In this document: positions 38,286 through 47,542 of the stretch, piece after piece
Numbering within the stretch: position 1 is the stretch's first letter
How the letters are laid out: each line of letters opens with the position of its first letter
From: Methanohalophilus sp. RSK
Lineage (GTDB): Archaea; Halobacteriota; Methanosarcinia; Methanosarcinales; Methanosarcinaceae
DNA: 64,000 nt
Assembly (NCBI RefSeq): GCF_003722075.1
Contig: NZ_RDSK01000009.1
Span: 236,521-300,520, forward strand
Reading direction: 5' to 3'
Notes under the pieces: model-generated
Seen by the model: the letters and a program-made list of their open reading frames with translations, nothing else
What the model was told of the DNA's origin: nothing
Database searches by the model: none
Made by a program: the position numbers and the translations under genes

Positions 38286-38311
38286 ACTAGCTACATAAAA
38301 GGTTGTTGTAA

Positions 38312-39784
38312 ATGGAAAGAGATGGTATTCCCAAAAGTGTACTTGTTCTGGGTACGGCCTCGCATGTAGGCAAGAGTGCGATCGTCACCGGCCTTTGCAG
38401 GATATTTTCCCGCAAATACAGGGTTGCCCCGTTTAAGGCACAGAACATGAGCCTGAATTCGTGGATCACAACGGATGGCAAGGAAATAGGAATCGCACAG
38501 GCAATACAGGCAATGGCTGCAGGTGTTGAACCCACAGCTGAGATGAACCCCGTGCTTCTGAAACCAAAAGGTGACAGGGTTTCACAGGTCATACTTATGG
38601 GCAAACCTTATGCCGACAAAAGCGCTGGTGCCTACTACGATTCAATAGAGGAAACTCATGGCGTACTTCGCCAGGCCCTTGAAACACTGGGAAACGATTA
38701 TGAAGTAATCGTAATGGAAGGCGCAGGCGGAGCAGCTGAAATAAATCTTTATGAAAGGGATATTGTAAACCTGGGTACTGCAAGGATCACCAATGCGCCA
38801 ATAATACTTGTAGGGGACATCGAAAGAGGTGGGGTCTTTGCAAGTCTTTATGGTACTATCCAGCTTCTGCCTGAAGATGTCAGGCAAAATGTCAGGGGAA
38901 TGATAATTAATAAATTTAGGGGAGATCCCGCCATCCTTCAGGCTGGTGTAGAAGAACTGGAACAAATAACTGGCATTCCTGTACTGGGAGTCATGCCCTA
39001 TTCAAAACTTGGAATCCCTTCCGAGGATTCGGTATCTATCGGGGATAAGTCATCCCCATCAGGAATGTATGATGTCGATGTGGCTGTTATCCGGCTTCCC
39101 AGAATCTCCAATTTTACAGATTTTGAACCCTTGGAGCGCCTGGTAAATATACGCTATGTGGATCTGGATGATGAATTAGGCACGCCTGATGCAGTGATCA
39201 TTCCCGGTACCAAGAACACCATAAGTGATTTGCAGGATTTGCTTGATAGCGGTATGGCTGAAAAGATCAAATCGCTGTACGGGAAAGTACCTATACTGGG
39301 CATTTGTGGCGGCTACCAGATGCTGGGTAAACAAATAGAAGATGCAGCGATAGAGGGCGAAGCAAATGCGATCTATGAAGGACTTGGCCTGCTGGACATT
39401 CACACCATATTTGATGCATACAAGAAAAAAACCGTTCAGGTAACCAAGAAAGTAAACCGGGCAAGTCCCCTTTTTGATTCAATAAAAGGTGAAACCATAG
39501 GTGGTTATGAAATCCACATGGGAGATACTGGTTCAACTGCTCCTGTATTTGGTGACGATGGCTGTGTGGATGAAAGCGGAATGGTAGTGGGAACCTATCT
39601 ACATGGTTTGTTTTCCAATGCCAACATAAGGAAAGCCTTTGTATCCTATCTTCTGGAGAAAAAGGGAATCGAGTACAATGAAGAAGACCTCGAAGATGAT
39701 CCCTATGAAGAATTAGCACAGTTGATGGAAGAGTACCTGGATATCGGGAAAGTATATTCCATCCTGGGCCTGAAAGAGAATTGA
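38312..39784 (+). CDS. cbiP: Cobyric acid synthase
   Basis: A 490-residue CobQ/CbiP glutamine amidotransferase. The N-terminal P-loop-like domain has VLVLGTASHVGKSAIVTGLC, and AQNMSLNSW and MEGAGGAAEINL follow. The C-terminal class I GATase domain has the nucleophile Cys in VPILGICGGYQMLG and a late MVVGTYLHGLF. It amidates four side chains of adenosylcobyrinic acid diamide. Alone on its strand, opposite the cbi operon. Confidence 0.95.
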   Translation: MERDGIPKSVLVLGTASHVGKSAIVTGLCRIFSRKYRVAPFKAQNMSLNSWITTDGKEIGIAQAIQAMAAGVEPTAEMNPVLLKPKGDRVSQVILMGKPYADKSAGAYYDSIEETHGVLRQALETLGNDYEVIVMEGAGGAAEINLYERDIVNLGTARITNAPIILVGDIERGGVFASLYGTIQLLPEDVRQNVRGMIINKFRGDPAILQAGVEELEQITGIPVLGVMPYSKLGIPSEDSVSIGDKSSPSGMYDVDVAVIRLPRISNFTDFEPLERLVNIRYVDLDDELGTPDAVIIPGTKNTISDLQDLLDSGMAEKIKSLYGKVPILGICGGYQMLGKQIEDAAIEGEANAIYEGLGLLDIHTIFDAYKKKTVQVTKKVNRASPLFDSIKGETIGGYEIHMGDTGSTAPVFGDDGCVDESGMVVGTYLHGLFSNANIRKAFVSYLLEKKGIEYNEEDLEDDPYEELAQLMEEYLDIGKVYSILGLKEN

Positions 39785-39929
39785 AGGTGGATATACAAAG
39801 TAGCTTTTGGTTTGCCATCTTCTTTTTTTTGGATTTGTCTATGAAAAGCGGCTGCAATATCCAAAATTATCTAATATGAAATTATTAAATAGATTAAATG
39901 CCACTTTCTTCCAGAGAGAGTGAGATCGG

Positions 39930-40745
39930 ATGGATATACTCGATATATATGAAGATGTACAAAAGGAAGTGCAGGCTATCTATAGGTCAAGATTGCAGGC
40001 ACAAATGCTTTTGTCGCTCTATGTGGATAACAACACACTGGCCAGACTGCGTGAAGTGACAGGAAGTACTTCACAGGCCTTGCTGCCAAAGATAAGAATT
40101 CTTGAATCCAACAAGTTGATCGAAAGTGTGGAACATGAATACAGGCTAACACCCCTGGGTAAAATTGTAGCCTCCAGAGTTGCAGATTCTGTCATGACCA
40201 TGGGTACTGTATTGGAACATAAAGAATTCTGGCAGTCCCATTACATGGAGGCTATACCACAACCCCTACTCGAGTCCATAGGCCATCTTTATGATTCGAA
40301 AATCGTCAGTGATACGAATGTGGAAATTTTCAATGTGTACCACCACTTTCTGGATATGATTAAAAAAGCAGGTCATATATATGGAGTAACTGCGATTATG
40401 AGTTCGGGACATGCTGAGATTCTTGGGAACAGAATACAGGAAGGCATCCCTGTAAAATTAATAGTCACAAAAAGTGTGGTTGAAGAATTAAGACAACAAC
40501 CCTACATTGAGGAAATTCACCAGCTTCAAAAATTGCCCAATTTCCGGATTTTCATGGTCGATAATGATATAAATCTCGGATTTACTGTCACTGATAAATG
40601 TCTTTCCCTGGGTTTGTACAAGAATGATGGAGTTACATATGATACTACAACAGACCTTTTCAGTTATGATGAAACTGCCATCAAATGGGGTGAAAATTTG
40701 TTTGAGTACTATCTGGATGATGCAGTTGAATTGGATTTGATCTAA
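39930..40745 (+). CDS. Winged-helix regulator with FilR1-type (DUF1724) middle domain
   Basis: A 271-residue protein: N-terminal HTH (NTLARLREVTGSTSQALLPKIRILESNKLI, about residues 35-64) followed by the domain shared with FilR1 and the Methanosarcina methyltransferase regulators (Msr). Relatives control methylamine or methanol methyltransferase genes and filament formation. The target here is unknown. It is followed by a convergent response regulator. Confidence 0.82.
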   Translation: MDILDIYEDVQKEVQAIYRSRLQAQMLLSLYVDNNTLARLREVTGSTSQALLPKIRILESNKLIESVEHEYRLTPLGKIVASRVADSVMTMGTVLEHKEFWQSHYMEAIPQPLLESIGHLYDSKIVSDTNVEIFNVYHHFLDMIKKAGHIYGVTAIMSSGHAEILGNRIQEGIPVKLIVTKSVVEELRQQPYIEEIHQLQKLPNFRIFMVDNDINLGFTVTDKCLSLGLYKNDGVTYDTTTDLFSYDETAIKWGENLFEYYLDDAVELDLI

Positions 40746-40750
40746 CTGTA

Positions 40751-41170
40751 TTATCTTTGTCGTATGGGTCCATCGATAGGATCCCTACATTCAGCTTTTT
40801 TTTTAAGCAGAGTCTGCTGTACCTTTGTTTCAAGTTCACAGGGATGGATTGGTTTTTTCAGGTACTCATCTGCCCCGGCCTGCAGTCCTTTTTTAATGTC
40901 AGAACTATCAAAAAGTGCCGAGTACATGAAAACAGGGATGTTTTTTGTAGAGCAATTCTGCTTAATTTCCCTGCACAACTCATAACCATTCATCTGAGAC
41001 ATCATCACATCAAGTATAATTAGATCAGGATGTTCTGTTTTTGCGAGCTTAAGTCCCTCTATCGGAGAAGAGGATGATATTGTCTTGAAATTTTCAAGAA
41101 AAATTTCCAGTAATTCGATTATGTCAGGTTCGTCATCGATTATCAAAATTCTGGGATCTTCTTTTAGCAT
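40751..41170 (-). CDS. Single-domain response regulator (receiver only)
   Basis: A 139-residue receiver domain: IIDDEPD acidic pocket, phospho-acceptor Asp in LIILDVMMSQMNGYELC, Ser/Thr switch in MYSALFDS and Lys in YLKKPIHP. No output domain, so it signals by protein contact. The sensor kinase at 42-44 kb is a possible partner. Confidence 0.92.
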   Translation of the reverse strand: MLKEDPRILIIDDEPDIIELLEIFLENFKTISSSSPIEGLKLAKTEHPDLIILDVMMSQMNGYELCREIKQNCSTKNIPVFMYSALFDSSDIKKGLQAGADEYLKKPIHPCELETKVQQTLLKKKAECRDPIDGPIRQR

Positions 41171-41204
41171 GTTCTCTACACACCTGTTGTTTTTGAAGGG
41201 ACCT

Positions 41205-41234
41205 CCGGAAGATTACATAATGTAAATCTCCCGG
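41205..41234. promoter_or_regulatory. Near-perfect inverted repeat upstream of the response regulator
   Basis: CCGG at 41205-41208 and 41231-41234 frame an inner palindrome TTACATAATGTAA at 41213-41225. With one mismatch and one bulge the two halves pair over the whole length. It lies 35 bases before the response regulator start on the minus strand, within the 193-base gap to the UbiA gene. It may be an operator or a leader hairpin. Confidence 0.4.
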
Positions 41235-41363
41235 ATGAACTTTGACCTCTAATATACAATATAAGCTGAGAACTATACATATATTATTATGACTAAGATT
41301 AATCGGATCGATTAATATTAAGAGCCACAACTAACGTTTACCCCTATTATAAACATTACATGC

Positions 41364-42278
41364 ATGAGTGAATTTAAATATCCTGCATCCGAGGTGAACC
41401 TAGATGGTACAGTTGTCAAAAGAATTCTTGATTTCCTTACCTACAGTTCTGTTTATCTTTCGATAGCCGGAGCTGTAATGGCATACATGGCCTGTCAGTT
41501 ACAGGGATTTGCCCTATCCTGGCAGACGATGGCTATAATGTTTTTTGTCACATATTCTGTATATAATATTGATCGTAAAGCAGACGAGGATGAAGATTCC
41601 ATAAACCACTCAGAACGTTATTCCTTTACCAAGAAATATGAAAAGTTCTTGTTCCTATCTTCAATTCTTGCTTATCTTTTTGCTTTCCTGCTTGCTTATC
41701 CCTACGGATATAAAGCTCTTCTTGTTACTGCTATACCTCTTGTCAGTGGTTTGCTTTACAGTTTTGCATGGCTTCCTTCAGGTTTTCGTTATCGTAGGCT
41801 CAAGGAAATCCCATCTGTAAAAAACCTGGTAATAGCAATGGCATGGGCATCAACTCCTGCCTTTCTCCCTTCACTGGTATATGGACAGCAAATGGGAGAC
41901 CTGGTCTTTGTAACGTTTATTTACTTTTTTTCCCTGGTATTTGTCAATACTGTTATTTTTGATATGAGAGACATCGAAGGTGACAGTATTTCAGGAATTG
42001 ACACTATTCCTGTACTGCTTGGTGCAGAAAAAACCCGCATATTATTAATCTGCCTGACACTTACAGCAGGTTATTTCATGATAAATACTGGTATGCAACA
42101 GTTGGGCACTGCCTCTTTGTTAGTACTGGCAGCAGGCGTTATTTATGCACTCTGCTACGTTATTTTCTTTGGGAAGATTGAAGAAAATAATTCCCTGTGC
42201 GACCTGATGGCAGATGGCCAGTTTATAATACTGGGAGGACTGTTGATAGTTGCAACAAGTATGGGTGTAGCTGCTTAA
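41364..42278 (+). CDS. UbiA-family prenyltransferase
   Basis: A 304-residue protein with about eight to nine membrane helices. The first Asp-rich motif is [11 protein letters not shown] (about 72-82), a variant of NDxxDxxxD. The second is [21 protein letters not shown] (about 199-219). UbiA enzymes attach prenyl chains to aromatic or lipid acceptors. In a methanogen the candidates are methanophenazine, archaeal lipid and heme-like cofactors. The acceptor is unknown. Its stop overlaps the stop of the convergent kinase gene. Confidence 0.8.
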   Translation: MSEFKYPASEVNLDGTVVKRILDFLTYSSVYLSIAGAVMAYMACQLQGFALSWQTMAIMFFVTYSVYNIDRKADEDEDSINHSERYSFTKKYEKFLFLSSILAYLFAFLLAYPYGYKALLVTAIPLVSGLLYSFAWLPSGFRYRRLKEIPSVKNLVIAMAWASTPAFLPSLVYGQQMGDLVFVTFIYFFSLVFVNTVIFDMRDIEGDSISGIDTIPVLLGAEKTRILLICLTLTAGYFMINTGMQQLGTASLLVLAAGVIYALCYVIFFGKIEENNSLCDLMADGQFIILGGLLIVATSMGVAA

Positions 42279-44563
42279 AGATCATTTTGCGGGGGGAGGG
42301 TGAACTTGAAAGTGCTGCCCCTTCCCACTTCACTTTCAACCCATATCTGACCTCCGTGCATCTCTACAATATTCCTCACCAGAGCCAATCCCAGACCCGT
42401 GCCCTGATATTGCCTGTTGGAATCAGAATCAATTTGTCTGAAGGGTTCGAAAAGTTTGTCCTGTTCTTCTGGAGGAATACCAATCCCGCTATCAGACACA
42501 CTAATAGTGATATCTTTATCCCCGTAATCAATGTCAATTGCAATCTTTCCTTTTTCAGGTGTGAACTTGATTGCATTGCTAAGTAAATTATATAGCACCT
42601 GTTTGATCTTCAGCTTGTCCGCATAAACAGGATACTCCAAACTAGTATCTATAGCCAAAATTAGCTGTTTCTTTTTGACAAGAGGTTGCAGTGTATTTTT
42701 CAATCCGGAAATTATTTCTTCGAGTCCGAATTGTTCAGGTTTTAACTCCATTTTTCCAGCTTCAATTTTGGAAAGATCCAGTATATCATTGATGATTTCA
42801 AGAAGATGTCTCCCACTGGTGTTTATGTTATTAGTATATTTCTTTTGCTTTTCATTTAGTTTTCCGAACGCCCCTTCTAACAGCACATCTGAGAAACCGA
42901 TTATAGAGTTTAGGGGTGTGCGCAATTCATGGCTCATATTAGCCAGAAACTGGCTCTTGGTCTGGTTTGCCGCCTCTGCCATCATTTTTGCTTCTATAAT
43001 TGCTTTTTCAGCTTCCTTCCTTTCGGTGATGTCAAGAATGATTCCCTGCAGATATTTTATGTTACCTTTTGTATCTCTCTTAATGAGTGTCCTTTCATCA
43101 ACCCATCTGATCTCCCCGGATTTGGTGGTTACACGATACTCCTGTGAGAAATCATTCTGTCCTTCTGCCATCTGTTTATCAAGATTTTTCTGAACCCTGC
43201 CGAGGTCTTGAGGATGTACTATATCGCCATACCATAAATATCCTGAATTAAAATCTTCTGCGGAATATCCCAGCAAATTGATGTTAGTGGATACAAGCTC
43301 TACCGGCCAGCTGGGTGTAGCTTTCCATTTGAAAATAATCACAGGACTGCTGTCCATAACTTCTCTCATTTCCTGGATCGAAGCATTTGATTTCTCAAGG
43401 GCATCAAGTATGCTGTTTAACCCTTCCGGAATTTTCCGGAAATCAATGTCTACATCTGTATTTGCCCGTGTGTCCAGTTTCCCTTCGATTGCTTCATCCG
43501 ATATCGTATCGAAATTGCCAACTATTCGTTTTATTGGCTTTGTAATGGAGCGGGCTATTAATAATGCTCCTCCTCCCATGAAACAAATTGCTATAAAGGA
43601 AATGCCTGCAAGTTGTTTTTGGAGTGTGGTCACTCCTGCAAGCATTTCTTCTTTAGGGACAATAAGCAAAAATGAGAAATCGCCTGTTTCTACAGGTTCA
43701 TAGAAAATAGTTACTTCTTTTCCGGTAATCGGATCAAGGGTATTGATATGGCCACTTCGTCCCAAAAATACGTCGACTCTCAATTTCCGTATGTTTGGTA
43801 TGTCAAATGAGTTCAATGATTTCTGGCCAATCCATTCCTTTTCGGTGGGGTGGGACATTAGAATTCCTGTCCTGCTCACCACAGTAGCATAACCGGTATC
43901 GAATATTTCTATATCACTGACAATATCATCAATATAATTCAAAGAAACATCCACACCACCGATTCCCTGAAAATTCCCTTCCTTCATTATTGGTGAGACA
44001 AAACTGACAATCAATGCTCCTTCGTACAGGTAAGGTTTGGTAACTACGTCTTTTTCCAGCTTTTTGGGCAACTGGTAGTAGGAGGAAGTCTGGTAATCTA
44101 CAAGTGGATCGAGTTTCACCTCGCCCCCAATTCTATTCCAGTACGGAATGAACCTGCCGGTTGCATCATGGCCGGTTGTGTTTACATAACTACTATCCAT
44201 CCCGTCGAAGGCATTTGGTTCAAAACAGACGTAGCTACCTATCAAATCGGGATTATCCCGCAGTATTTGTTCCAGCATGGCATTGGTTTCAGTCCGGTTC
44301 CTTGTATCGTATCTTTCCAGGCTGCTTGCAAGGGTACGTGCAATGGACATACTTGATTGCATATCCGTATTGAACTGACTGGCATAGGTTTCTGCAGTCC
44401 TGGCCGATTTATCGTATGCGAGGTCCCTTTCCTGATCCGTAACTGTAGAAGTGATAGCCATCGTGGTAGCCAGTAAAATAATTATAGTTCCAATTGTAAT
44501 CAGAAATAGCAGTTTGGTTTCAAGATTTATGTTTTTCCACTTTATCCTAAATACCCCTTCCAC
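42275..44563 (-). CDS. Membrane sensor histidine kinase (dCache, HAMP, PAS, HisKA, HATPase)
   Basis: The 762 residues run: TM helix at about 14-37, an extracellular Cache-type sensor at about 45-310 ([36 protein letters not shown]), a second TM at about 325-345, HAMP, PAS/PAC ([26 protein letters not shown]), HisKA with the phospho-His in [16 protein letters not shown], and HATPase with [16 protein letters not shown] and [18 protein letters not shown]. Start is GTG. The PAS domain closely resembles that of the pseudogene at 27 kb. The ligand, probably a small organic molecule, is unknown. Confidence 0.93.
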   Translation of the reverse strand: MEGVFRIKWKNINLETKLLFLITIGTIIILLATTMAITSTVTDQERDLAYDKSARTAETYASQFNTDMQSSMSIARTLASSLERYDTRNRTETNAMLEQILRDNPDLIGSYVCFEPNAFDGMDSSYVNTTGHDATGRFIPYWNRIGGEVKLDPLVDYQTSSYYQLPKKLEKDVVTKPYLYEGALIVSFVSPIMKEGNFQGIGGVDVSLNYIDDIVSDIEIFDTGYATVVSRTGILMSHPTEKEWIGQKSLNSFDIPNIRKLRVDVFLGRSGHINTLDPITGKEVTIFYEPVETGDFSFLLIVPKEEMLAGVTTLQKQLAGISFIAICFMGGGALLIARSITKPIKRIVGNFDTISDEAIEGKLDTRANTDVDIDFRKIPEGLNSILDALEKSNASIQEMREVMDSSPVIIFKWKATPSWPVELVSTNINLLGYSAEDFNSGYLWYGDIVHPQDLGRVQKNLDKQMAEGQNDFSQEYRVTTKSGEIRWVDERTLIKRDTKGNIKYLQGIILDITERKEAEKAIIEAKMMAEAANQTKSQFLANMSHELRTPLNSIIGFSDVLLEGAFGKLNEKQKKYTNNINTSGRHLLEIINDILDLSKIEAGKMELKPEQFGLEEIISGLKNTLQPLVKKKQLILAIDTSLEYPVYADKLKIKQVLYNLLSNAIKFTPEKGKIAIDIDYGDKDITISVSDSGIGIPPEEQDKLFEPFRQIDSDSNRQYQGTGLGLALVRNIVEMHGGQIWVESEVGRGSTFKFTLPPQNDL

Positions 44564-44666
44564 ACAATTAATAAAATAGTTTCAATGTTTTTTATTTGAT
44601 ATATATTGATATATGTTCTATTTAGTATTATTTGACGTTCATAGTTATGTGGCTTCTACAAAAGGT

Positions 44667-45734
44667 TTACAGCCAGGTCTTCTTTTTGAAATAATACAGC
44701 ATAATCACAGATATAGTGGCCATAAAGATCATAACTGCAGGATAACCCCATTCCCATTTCAATTCGGGCATGTACTCGAAGTTCATTCCATAGATGCCTG
44801 CAATAAAAGTGAGAGGGATAAAAATGGTAGCAATGATTGTCAATACTTTCATCACTTCATTCATCCGGTTACTAACCGTTGAAATATAAAGGTCCTGCAT
44901 ACCGGATAACATTTCCCTGTAGGTTTCCACGGTTTCGATGACCTGGATTGAGTGGTCGTAAAGGTCACGCAAATATATGCCAGTACTTTCCCTGATTAAA
45001 CCGGATTCATCACGTTGCAGGGATACAATTATTTCCCTGAGTGGCCAGAGGGACCTGCGTAAAATGATCATTTCCCTTTTAAGCTCATGGATACTTTGCA
45101 AGGTTGCAGGAGCAGGCTCTTTTATTAGTTCGTCTTCCAGCCTCTCAATTTCTTCCCCGATATCTTCCAGAAGCAGGTAATAATTATCCACAATAGAATC
45201 CAGGAGGGAATAGGTAAGGTAATCTATACCCCTTTTCCGAATGTTACCTGCAGGTCTTTCCATTCTCTGTCTGATCTGCTTGAATAAATCAGTACCCATT
45301 TCCTGAAATGAGAGAATAAAGTTATTTCCCAGTATTATGCTTATCTGGTCTGAGTTGACTGCGTTTTCCAGACGTTCGTAAAACAGAGTCCTTATTGTAA
45401 CATAGATATAATCGTCATATGATTCGGTTTTGGGCCGCTGATTGGTATTCAGAATATCTTCCAGCACAAGGGGGTGAACCCCAAAAATTTTCCCAATACT
45501 TTCAATTAATTCTGTTTGGTGCAAACCATCTACATTGATCCATATTTTCCTTTCTTCTGTAAATTTAAGATTTTTAATTATGTCGATGACCGGATTAACA
45601 TGTACTTCCAGATATTTTTCATTGTACTCCACCACTGTCAGTTTAGGTTCTTCCACCTTTTTATCCCCAACATGGATCAATGTGCCGGGGTCCATTCCTG
45701 CCTTTACGGAGAATTCAGAATTATAATCTCTCAC
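44667..45734 (-). CDS. corA: CorA family magnesium/cobalt transporter
   Basis: The 355 residues have a large cytoplasmic domain and two C-terminal helices. The pore signature GMN is in AGIYGMNFEYMPEL between them. The basic tail (FKKKTWL) is typical. It forms a pentameric Mg2+ channel. The start is GTG behind GAGAGGAG. Cobalt uptake would suit the nearby corrin genes but cannot be read from the sequence. Confidence 0.93.
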   Translation of the reverse strand: MRDYNSEFSVKAGMDPGTLIHVGDKKVEEPKLTVVEYNEKYLEVHVNPVIDIIKNLKFTEERKIWINVDGLHQTELIESIGKIFGVHPLVLEDILNTNQRPKTESYDDYIYVTIRTLFYERLENAVNSDQISIILGNNFILSFQEMGTDLFKQIRQRMERPAGNIRKRGIDYLTYSLLDSIVDNYYLLLEDIGEEIERLEDELIKEPAPATLQSIHELKREMIILRRSLWPLREIIVSLQRDESGLIRESTGIYLRDLYDHSIQVIETVETYREMLSGMQDLYISTVSNRMNEVMKVLTIIATIFIPLTFIAGIYGMNFEYMPELKWEWGYPAVMIFMATISVIMLYYFKKKTWL

Positions 45735-45796
45735 TCATTGCTCCTCTCTTTATTATTCGTTTTATTGTATTTTTATTTTGGGTGTTGCCTGATGGG

Positions 45797-45858
45797 AGTT
45801 ATATTTTTATACCATGAAATACCTGTACATAATTGTACAACTTGATACATTCATGTAT
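45797..45858 (+). promoter_or_regulatory. trp promoter with tandem TGTACA boxes
   Basis: TTATATTTTTATA at 45799-45811 is a strong TATA box. Two TGTACA hexamers follow at 45824-45829 and 45834-45839, ten bases apart (one helical turn), covering the expected transcription start. TGTACA is the known TRP box bound by TrpY in Methanothermobacter. A further inverted repeat, ATACAT-TC-ATGTAT at 45845-45858, lies just before the trpD ribosome site GGTGAT. Tryptophan-dependent repression is inferred. Confidence 0.65.
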
Positions 45859-45867
45859 GGTGATTAT

Positions 45868-46929
45868 ATGCAACGGTGCCTGCAAAAAATAGTAAACGGA
45901 GAAGACCTGAATGCTACTGAAGCAAAGAAAACTCTGAAATATATCCTACAGGAGGCAACGGATGCCCAGATAGGAGCTTTTCTCGGGGCTTTGAGCGTCA
46001 AAGGGGAAAGTGTGGAAGAAATAAGTGGTTTTGTAGAAGGAATGCTTGATGAAGCTGTCATAATAAAACCAGCAATTGCCGGACCACTTGTGGATATTGT
46101 GGGGACGGGCGGGGATCGTCATAATACAATCAACATTTCCACCTCCGCAGCCATTATAGCTGCAGCTGCCGGTGTGCCAATCGCAAAGCACGGAAACCGT
46201 GCCGTGACGTCTCTTTCGGGAAGTGCCGATGTGCTTGAATCTCTCGGTGTTGACCTGAACTGCTCACCGGCAGAAGTGAAAAGATGTATGGAGTCTGTGG
46301 GAATCGGTTTTCTCTTTGCGCCATATTTCCATCCTGCCATGAAAAGGGTTGCGCCGATCAGGAAAGAACTTGGATTCCGGTCAATCTTTAATCTGCTGGG
46401 CCCTCTCTCAAACCCAACGCTCGCTTCCAGGCAGGTTGTCGGTGTATATGATAAAGCTCTTTGCAAACCCTTTGCGCAGGTCCTCAGTAAACTTGGCAAA
46501 GAAAGAGTACTGGTGGTTCATGGTGACGGGATGGATGAAATATCCACCCTCTCGGAAACCTATGTAGCAGAACTAAAGGACGGAGTAATCACTACCTATG
46601 AAATAAAACCCGAAGACCTTGGATTTAAAAGGGCAACTGCACCTGATATTGTAGGTGGGACTCCTGAAGAGAATGCAAAGGACATAAGGTATATCCTGGA
46701 GGGGGAAAAAGGGCCCAAAAGGGATATAGTGGTGGCTAATGCTGCCGCTGCCATCTATGTTGCAGACAAAGCCTCGACTCTCAATGAAGCCGCAAGAATT
46801 GCTGAAAAGGTAATCGACAATGGCAAAGCTCTTGAAAAACTCGAAGAACTTGCACAATTCACAAATTCCAGGGGATCAAATGCAACCTGCCATAAGGGTG
46901 AAAATCTGCGGAATGAAGTCTGTGGATGA
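45868..46929 (+). CDS. trpD: Anthranilate phosphoribosyltransferase
   Basis: About 353 residues from MQRCLQKIVNGEDL. Signatures: DIVGTGGDRHNTINISTSAA (PRPP/Mg site), KHGNRAVTSLSGSADVLESLG, and FNLLGPLSNP. It adds phosphoribose to anthranilate. The frame is open upstream through the promoter, but GGTGAT places the start at 45868. The last 50 bases overlap trpF, giving a C-terminal tail (SNATCHKGENLRNEVCG) that is probably unimportant. Confidence 0.95.
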   Translation: MQRCLQKIVNGEDLNATEAKKTLKYILQEATDAQIGAFLGALSVKGESVEEISGFVEGMLDEAVIIKPAIAGPLVDIVGTGGDRHNTINISTSAAIIAAAAGVPIAKHGNRAVTSLSGSADVLESLGVDLNCSPAEVKRCMESVGIGFLFAPYFHPAMKRVAPIRKELGFRSIFNLLGPLSNPTLASRQVVGVYDKALCKPFAQVLSKLGKERVLVVHGDGMDEISTLSETYVAELKDGVITTYEIKPEDLGFKRATAPDIVGGTPEENAKDIRYILEGEKGPKRDIVVANAAAAIYVADKASTLNEAARIAEKVIDNGKALEKLEELAQFTNSRGSNATCHKGENLRNEVCG

Positions 46930-47542
46930 TATAGGTATTGCAGCAAAGTGTGGTGCTGATGCAGTAGGCTTTATAACAGAAGTGCCGGTGGATACGCCTC
47001 GCAATCTGAATCTGGAATTAAGCACTGAGCTCATAAAAGCCACTCCCCCCTTTGTCACCACGGTTATGGTAATAATGCCAGAATCGATTGAACATGCTAA
47101 AAAACTTGTAAGTAATGCAAGACCGGACATGGTGCAGGTACATTCCACTGCTGACAAGGAATTACTCACTGCACTGCGGGCAACGCATGTCCGGATAATC
47201 CAGAAATTTTCGATTTCTGATAAGACAAAGGTCCAGGAAACGATTAAAATCATCAATGAACTTGCAGAATATAACCTGCTTGATGCCGTAATCCTGGATA
47301 CTGCCTGTAGCAGCGGCGGAGGTAGTGGCCTGACCCATGACTGGAATATAAGCAGCGAAGTGGCAAAGAACATCCCTGTCCCGTTGATTGTGGCAGGAGG
47401 CCTTAACCCACAAAATGTGGACGAATGTGTGAACATTGTATCCCCCTATGGAGTGGATGTTTCCTCCGGGGTTGAAGTGAAAGGTAAAAAAGATTTGGAT
47501 CTTGTTTGTGATTTTATAGGAGCTGTGAGGTGTAGTAATTGA
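46880..47542 (+). CDS. trpF: Phosphoribosylanthranilate isomerase
   Basis: About 220 residues in a TIM barrel. VKICGMKSVDDI at the start carries the catalytic Cys. The family Asp is in AVILDTACSSGGGSGLTHDW, and VAGGLNPQNVDECV and GVDVSSGVE close the phosphate site. The ATG (behind GGGGATCAA) lies inside the 3' end of trpD. It converts PRA to CdRP. Confidence 0.93.
   Translation: MQPAIRVKICGMKSVDDIGIAAKCGADAVGFITEVPVDTPRNLNLELSTELIKATPPFVTTVMVIMPESIEHAKKLVSNARPDMVQVHSTADKELLTALRATHVRIIQKFSISDKTKVQETIKIINELAEYNLLDAVILDTACSSGGGSGLTHDWNISSEVAKNIPVPLIVAGGLNPQNVDECVNIVSPYGVDVSSGVEVKGKKDLDLVCDFIGAVRCSN

Noticed and set aside
38230..38311. Cobalamin riboswitch between cbiT and cbiP
   Set aside because: Only 82 bases, no B12-box-like conserved segment or multi-stem fold; the single perfect dyad fits a protein site better.
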